This document shows, piece after piece, positions 11,738-15,769 of a stretch of DNA of 15,769 nucleotides (position 1 is the first letter of the stretch; each line of letters starts with the position of its first letter). Under the pieces are notes generated by a model that saw only the letters and a program-made list of their open reading frames with translations, did not search any database and was not told the DNA's origin. Location of the stretch: NCBI GenBank assembly GCA_029960865.1, contig JASBVX010000008.1, forward strand, positions 1 to 15,769. The letters are read 5' to 3'. The translations under genes were made by a program, and so were the position numbers. The DNA is from Bacillota bacterium. Lineage in GTDB: Bacteria > Bacillota > Sulfobacillia > RBS10-35.

Positions 11738-12049
11738 ATGGCAGGTATCGTTCCCCAGATGCCCATCCTTCCGCCGCAGCCCGGGAGCGCCGGTGCGGGA
11801 GGAAATACCCCCGCAAAGGGAGCAGCGGGACAAGCTTTCCTGGAAGAACTGAAGAGCGCCCTTACCCAGGTAGATCAATACCAGAAAGAAGCTTTGGCGG
11901 CGGGGGAAGCCCTTTCCCGAGGAGATCTGCAGGATGTGGCCCAGGCCATGGTGGCGGCCCAGAAGGCACAGCTGGCCCTCAGCCTTACGGTGGAGGTCCG
12001 CAACCGGGCCATCGAGGCTTACCAAGAGATCATGCGGATGCAGCTTTAG
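11738..12049 (+). CDS. fliE: Flagellar hook-basal body protein FliE
   Basis: FliE joins the MS ring to the rod and is one of the first proteins exported through the flagellar secretion gate. The 103-residue product has a proline/glycine-rich, disordered start (residues 1-30) and the conserved helical part FLEELKSALTQVDQYQ, LSRGDLQDVAQAMVAAQKAQ and LTVEVRNRAIEAYQEIMRMQ, ending in the family's usual QL-type terminus. AAAAGGAGG (11722-11730) just after the flgC stop places the ATG at 11738. The order flgC-fliE-fliF is the standard one. Confidence 0.95.
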   Translation: MAGIVPQMPILPPQPGSAGAGGNTPAKGAAGQAFLEELKSALTQVDQYQKEALAAGEALSRGDLQDVAQAMVAAQKAQLALSLTVEVRNRAIEAYQEIMRMQL

Positions 12050-12064
12050 GGGAGGTCTTGACGG

Positions 12065-13606
12065 ATGCAGGGGCTGGACCGGCTTAAGGATGCGTGGCAA
12101 AAGGTGAAGCCCTCCCAGCGGATGGTCCTCTTCTTGGTGGGGGGAGGGCTGACGCTGGCCCTTTTGGTGTACGCGCTTTTTGCCCGCCAGAGCGAGGATT
12201 TCTCCCCTCTTTTCAGCGATCTCCAGCCGGCCGATGCTGCTGCCGTGGTGGCGGCCCTGGATAGCCGCCATATCCCCTACCGCCTGGATCAGCAGGGCCA
12301 GACGGTGTTGGTGCCCAGCCAGGATGTGTACCGCCTGCGGCTGGATCTGGCCGCAGAGGGGATCCCCAATGCGGGGCGGGTGGGGATGGAGATCATGGAT
12401 CGCCTGAGCCTCACCAGCACTGACTTCGATCGCCAGGTGAGCCTCCTTCGGGCCACGCAAGGGGAGCTGGAACGGACCCTCTCCCAGATCCAGGGGGTGC
12501 GCCAGGCGCGGGTCCATATCGTCATGGGCAAGAGTTCGCCCCTGGCAGGGGAAAGCATTCCCGCCAGCGCCGCCGTCCTTTTGGAAATGCAGCCCGGGCA
12601 GACGGTCAGCCCCAAGCAGGTGCAAGGGGTGATCCGGTTGGTGGCGGCCAGCGTGTCCGGCCTCCAGCCGGAGCAGGTGACGGTGGTGGACCAGTACGGC
12701 CAGCTTTTGTCGGGAACCGGGAGTGGCCCCGTGGATCTGGCGGGAGCCGACCATTTCCTGGACCTGCAGGCCCGCTTCGAAAGGGACCTGCAGGACCGCC
12801 TGCAGGCTTTTCTGACCCAAATCTTCGGCCCCGGTCAGGTGGTGACCCAGGTGGCGGCCCGCCTCAATTTCGATCGGGTGACGACGGAGGAAGACCTCTT
12901 CACCAATCCCGACGGCGGGCAAGAGGGGCTCTTGCGTCAGGCCAGCGAGTATCGGCGGGAAGTGGTGGGGCAGGAAGGGCAAGGAGCAGCCCCAGGGGAC
13001 AGCAACTTCCCCACGGCCCCGCCTTTTGTGGGGGGAAGTGGCAACACGCGCACGACGGAAGAAAATCTGCAGCACACCTATGAATACAACCGCACCCACA
13101 CGGTGACCCAGGTGGCGCCCGGGACGGTCCAGCAGCTCCAGGTGGCGGTGGTGGTGGCCAAGCCCCTGAGCCCTGAGCAGCAAACCCAGCTGCAGAGCCT
13201 GGTCGCCGCGGCCGTGGGGAGCGATCCCGGCAGGAGGGACGTGGTCACCGTGACCAGCATGCCCTTCGACCGCTCTGTTCTGGATCAGTTCCCTTCCGAA
13301 GAAGCGCCTCCCGCCGCTCCGGGCATCCCTCCCCTCTATCTCTATGGGGCAGGCGGCGCTGCTTTGTTGCTCCTTCTCCTTCTGATCCTCTGGATGAGGG
13401 CCAGGGCTAGAGCCCGGCGGCGGAAAGAAGCAGAGGCCCAGCAGGAACTCCTTCTCCTGCAGGAAGAGATGCTGAAGAATGGCCGTCCACAAGTGATGCC
13501 CACGGAACCGCAGGTGGATCAGGACATGAAGCGGTTGGCGCGGGAGCATCCCGAGCTGGTGGCTCGCACCCTGAGAGCCTGGATGATGGAGGAGAGATCG
13601 TCATGA
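12065..13606 (+). CDS. fliF: Flagellar MS-ring protein FliF
   Basis: FliF builds the MS ring in the cytoplasmic membrane, the base on which rod, switch and export gate assemble. The 513-residue product has a first membrane helix at about residues 20-40 and periplasmic ring-building motifs such as FSPLFSDLQPADAAAVVAAL and RATQGELERTLSQIQGV. A low-complexity linker rich in Gly, Ala and Pro lies in the middle, followed by a second helix at about 424-444 with a basic stretch after it, and a C-terminal FliG-binding tail (EHPELVARTLRAWMMEE). It is near the usual length of 520-560. GGGGAGG (12049-12055) serves the ATG at 12065. The stop overlaps the fliG start (ATGA), coupling the two interacting proteins. 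Confidence 0.96.
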   Translation: MQGLDRLKDAWQKVKPSQRMVLFLVGGGLTLALLVYALFARQSEDFSPLFSDLQPADAAAVVAALDSRHIPYRLDQQGQTVLVPSQDVYRLRLDLAAEGIPNAGRVGMEIMDRLSLTSTDFDRQVSLLRATQGELERTLSQIQGVRQARVHIVMGKSSPLAGESIPASAAVLLEMQPGQTVSPKQVQGVIRLVAASVSGLQPEQVTVVDQYGQLLSGTGSGPVDLAGADHFLDLQARFERDLQDRLQAFLTQIFGPGQVVTQVAARLNFDRVTTEEDLFTNPDGGQEGLLRQASEYRREVVGQEGQGAAPGDSNFPTAPPFVGGSGNTRTTEENLQHTYEYNRTHTVTQVAPGTVQQLQVAVVVAKPLSPEQQTQLQSLVAAAVGSDPGRRDVVTVTSMPFDRSVLDQFPSEEAPPAAPGIPPLYLYGAGGAALLLLLLLILWMRARARARRRKEAEAQQELLLLQEEMLKNGRPQVMPTEPQVDQDMKRLAREHPELVARTLRAWMMEERSS

Positions 13607-14634
13607 GCGTGCAGGAAAGGGTGGCTCAGCGCCCTCAGCTGCGGGGTCGGCAAAAGGCGGCCATCTTTCTCATCAGTCTGGGGGCCGACGTGTCGGCGGC
13701 CGTCATGAAGAAGATGAGCGACGAGGAAATCGAGGCCCTCACCCTGGAGATCGCCAACATTCAAAGGGTGGATCCCCAGGTGAGGGAGCAGGTCATCAAG
13801 GAGTTTCAGGATCTGGCCCAGGCGCAAGCTTTTATCGACAAAGGGGGCGTGGAGACGGCCAGGGAGATCCTGGAGCGGGCCTTTGGGGTTTCCCAGGCCC
13901 AAGAGATGCTGCAGCGCCTGACGGCCTCTTTGCAGGTGCGGCCCTTCGAGTTCATCCGCCGGAGCGATCCGGCCCAGATCATCAACTTTCTGCATCAGGA
14001 GCATCCCCAGACCATCGCCCTGATCCTCTCCCACCTCAATCCCGAGCAAGCAGGCCAGGTGCTCTCCAGCATGCCGGCGGAGAAGCAGAGCGATATCGCC
14101 CGGCGCATGGCCCGCATGGATACCACCTCACCGGAGATGGTGCGGGAGATCGAAGGAGTGTTGGAAGGCCGCTTCGCCCAGCTGGTGACAGAAGGATCCC
14201 AACGGGTAGGAGGGGTCGATACGGTGGTGGCGGTCCTCAACCGGGTGGATCGCTCTACGGAACGGACGATCCTCCACTCCCTCGAGGAGACCGATCCCGA
14301 CCTGGCGGAGGACATCAAACGGCGGATGTTCGTGTTCGAAGATCTGGTCCTCCTGGACGATCGGGCCATGCAGCGGGCCCTGCGGGAGATCGATCTCCAG
14401 ACCGACCTGCCCCTGGCCCTCAAGGTGGCCAGCGAAGAAGTCAAGGGGCGGATTGTGCAAAACCTCTCCGAAAGAGCCCGGGAACACCTGGAGGAGGCCA
14501 TGTCCTACCTGGGGCCGGTCCGCCTGAAGGAAGTGGAAGAAGCCCAGCAGCGCATCGTCAACGCCGTGCGATCCCTGGAGGAAGCTGGGGAAATCATCAT
14601 CAGCCGGGGTGGTCAAGATGAAGTGGTGGTTTGA
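13603..14634 (+). CDS. fliG: Flagellar motor switch protein FliG
   Basis: FliG sits on the cytoplasmic face of the MS ring and receives torque from the stator. The 343-residue product, a normal length, has the N-terminal FliF-binding domain (RQKAAIFLISLGADVSAAVM), the middle-domain EHPQ motif (133-136) in the FliM-contact surface, and the C-terminal torque domain with MFVFEDL (242-248), LLDDRAMQRALREID and RIVQNLSERARE. The charged torque residues characteristic of the family are present. It starts with ATG overlapping the fliF stop by four bases, and its end overlaps fliH. Confidence 0.97.
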   Translation: MSVQERVAQRPQLRGRQKAAIFLISLGADVSAAVMKKMSDEEIEALTLEIANIQRVDPQVREQVIKEFQDLAQAQAFIDKGGVETAREILERAFGVSQAQEMLQRLTASLQVRPFEFIRRSDPAQIINFLHQEHPQTIALILSHLNPEQAGQVLSSMPAEKQSDIARRMARMDTTSPEMVREIEGVLEGRFAQLVTEGSQRVGGVDTVVAVLNRVDRSTERTILHSLEETDPDLAEDIKRRMFVFEDLVLLDDRAMQRALREIDLQTDLPLALKVASEEVKGRIVQNLSERAREHLEEAMSYLGPVRLKEVEEAQQRIVNAVRSLEEAGEIIISRGGQDEVVV

Positions 14635-15241
14635 AGCGGCGGTGCCCTCCGGTTCTCCCTCTCAGCCGGTTTGGCCTTCCCTGGAGGAGATGTTCCCGGG
14701 GGGAAAGGGGAAGGAACCTCAGGACGATCCCCTTTTAAAGGAGTGGGAAAAGGGCCGCCAGGAAGGACGGCGCCAGGGCTACCAAGAGGGTTACGCCGAG
14801 GGGGTGCGCAGGGGGCAGGAAGCTCTCCAGCAGGCGGAAGTCCTCAAAGAAAGCCTGTTGCAGGCGGAACGGCATCTGCAGGGCAAGTTTCAGCAGCTGG
14901 CGGAGGAGCTGGAGAAAGGGGCCCTGGACTGGGCCCTGGCTTTGGCCCAGGCCGTCCTGCGGCGCGAGCTGGGGGATCCGGGTCGAGCCGTGTTAGAAGA
15001 GGCGAGGCGCCTTTTGCAGGAGGGAGAGGCGGAGGAAGTCCGGGTGTCGCCGGAAGATTACGAAGCCATCCGGGACGCCTGGGATTTCGGCATCCGCTTG
15101 CGCCCGGAGGATAAGGTGGCCCGGGGGGATCTCTGGCTTTTGAAGGAAGGCGAGCTGCAGCTCTGGGGAGCCAGCCGCCGGTGGCGGCAGCTGGTGGCCC
15201 TTTTGGAAGAAGAACTGCGGCGCAAGGAGGGTGAGGGATGA
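14618..15241 (+). CDS. fliH: Flagellar assembly protein FliH (export ATPase regulator)
   Basis: FliH dimers bind the export ATPase FliI and tether it to the C-ring. The 207-residue product has a variable N-terminus and then an uninterrupted glycine repeat of period four: Gly46, 50, 54, 58, 62 and 66 (GRQEGRRQGYQEGYAEGVRR then G). This is the GxxxG helix-packing repeat known in FliH. A long coiled-coil-like part follows, then the FliI-binding C-terminal domain (about residues 105-200, including LALAQAVLRRELGD and VRVSPEDYEAI). ATG 14618 is preferred because GGGGTGGT lies four bases before it; GTG 14609 would add three residues. The gene overlaps fliG by 17 bases and fliI by four. Confidence 0.9.
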   Translation: MKWWFEAAVPSGSPSQPVWPSLEEMFPGGKGKEPQDDPLLKEWEKGRQEGRRQGYQEGYAEGVRRGQEALQQAEVLKESLLQAERHLQGKFQQLAEELEKGALDWALALAQAVLRRELGDPGRAVLEEARRLLQEGEAEEVRVSPEDYEAIRDAWDFGIRLRPEDKVARGDLWLLKEGELQLWGASRRWRQLVALLEEELRRKEGEG

Positions 15242-15769
15242 AGCCTCAGGCGGCCGTGGAGCGGGCCCTCCAGCGGCTGCAGCCTTCCGGCAGGGGAGGC
15301 CGGATCCTGGAGGCGGTGGGACTCCTGCTGGTGGCGGAGGGCCTGGTGGCTTCGGTGGGGGAGCTTTGCCTTCTGCACCTTCCCTGGGGAGAGGTGGCGG
15401 CGGAAGTGGTGGGTTTCCGGGAGGAAAAAGCCCTTTTGATGCCCCTGGGCGAGATGAAGGGGGTGCAAAAGGGGGTCCTGGTGGAAGCCCTGGATCAGCC
15501 CCTCCGCATCGGGGTGGGGCCGGGATTGGTGGGCAGGGTGCTGGGCCCGCTGGGGGAGCCGCTGGACGGCGGTCCCCTCTGGGAGGTGGCAGAGGAACGG
15601 GTCCTGGAGCGGGAAGCGCCCCCGGCCCTGGAAAGACCCCCCATCCGGGAACGGATGGCCGTGGGGGTGAGGGCCATCGATCACCTCCTCACCCTGGGAA
15701 AGGGCCAGCGCATGGGCATCTTTGCCGGCAGCGGGGTGGGGAAGAGCACCCTTTTGGGGATGATCGCCC
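15238..15769 (+). CDS. fliI: Flagellar export ATPase FliI, N-terminal part (cut by window end)
   Basis: FliI is the F1-beta-like ATPase of the flagellar type III export apparatus. The 177 visible codons contain the beta-barrel N-terminal domain (VGELCLLHLPWGEVAAEVVG, EEKALLMPLGEMKGV), GLVGRVLGPLGEPLDGGPL, the PPIRERMAVGVRAIDHLLTL segment and Walker A GSGVGKST at residues 164-171 (Lys169). The start ATG (15238) overlaps the fliH stop, and AAGGAGG (15224-15230) is seven bases upstream. The reading frame is open to the right edge, so the gene continues outside; at a usual length of about 440 residues, some 60 percent is missing. Confidence 0.96.
   Translation, partial: MKPQAAVERALQRLQPSGRGGRILEAVGLLLVAEGLVASVGELCLLHLPWGEVAAEVVGFREEKALLMPLGEMKGVQKGVLVEALDQPLRIGVGPGLVGRVLGPLGEPLDGGPLWEVAEERVLEREAPPALERPPIRERMAVGVRAIDHLLTLGKGQRMGIFAGSGVGKSTLLGMIA

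Noticed and set aside
11720..13549. 609-codon minus-strand frame across fliE and fliF
   Set aside because: Antisense shadow of two clearly recognisable flagellar genes; it has no family motif.

Overview
The window is a stretch of bacterial chromosome with high GC content. It reads almost entirely left to right and is packed with housekeeping and flagellar genes. The gene order dprA-topA-xerC(codV)-hslV(clpQ)-hslU(clpY), followed by flgB-flgC-fliE-fliF-fliG-fliH-fliI, is the order known from Bacillus subtilis and other Bacillota. Strong AGGAGG-type ribosome binding sites and several GTG/TTG starts fit a high-GC member of that phylum, perhaps a thermophilic or deep-branching lineage. The genus cannot be read from the sequence. 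No rRNA, tRNA, CRISPR array, insertion sequence or phage gene was found.

Layout. At 1-24 only the first two codons and the ribosome binding site of a divergent minus-strand gene are visible. At 195-726 an A-type iron-sulfur carrier (IscA/HesB family) overlaps a small two-helix membrane protein. At 795-4373 two tandem ABC half-transporters probably form a heterodimeric exporter; a TATAAT box lies just upstream. A 243-base gap (4374-4616) without a credible gene precedes dprA (4617-5444). A good promoter (5449-5477) then drives topA, xerC, hslV and hslU (5503-10436), with short gaps or overlaps. The 560-base gap at 10437-10996 separates this operon from the flagellar operon. It holds a terminator-like hairpin, a GC-rich segment with pseudoknot-like pairing potential, an AT-rich promoter region, a class I cyclic-di-GMP (GEMM-I) riboswitch and two consecutive intrinsic terminators. 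From 10997 to the right edge runs the start of a fla/che-type operon: proximal rod proteins (FlgB, FlgC), the rod/MS-ring junction (FliE), the MS ring (FliF), a switch protein (FliG) and the export ATPase with its regulator (FliH, FliI; FliI is cut by the window end).

How the parts work together. DprA and TopA serve DNA uptake/recombination and supercoiling. XerC resolves chromosome dimers, and HslVU is a two-part ATP-dependent protease. The flagellar genes encode the first structures of the basal body to be built and their export motor. They lie behind a riboswitch that senses the second messenger controlling the motile/sessile decision, so transcription into the operon is probably set by c-di-GMP. 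Compared with B. subtilis, trmFO is missing between topA and xerC, and codY is missing between hslU and flgB. The riboswitch leader occupies the place where codY would be.

Most genes are ordinary and well conserved. The most interesting part is the non-coding leader at 10437-10996. I did not find a clearly new multi-gene system.
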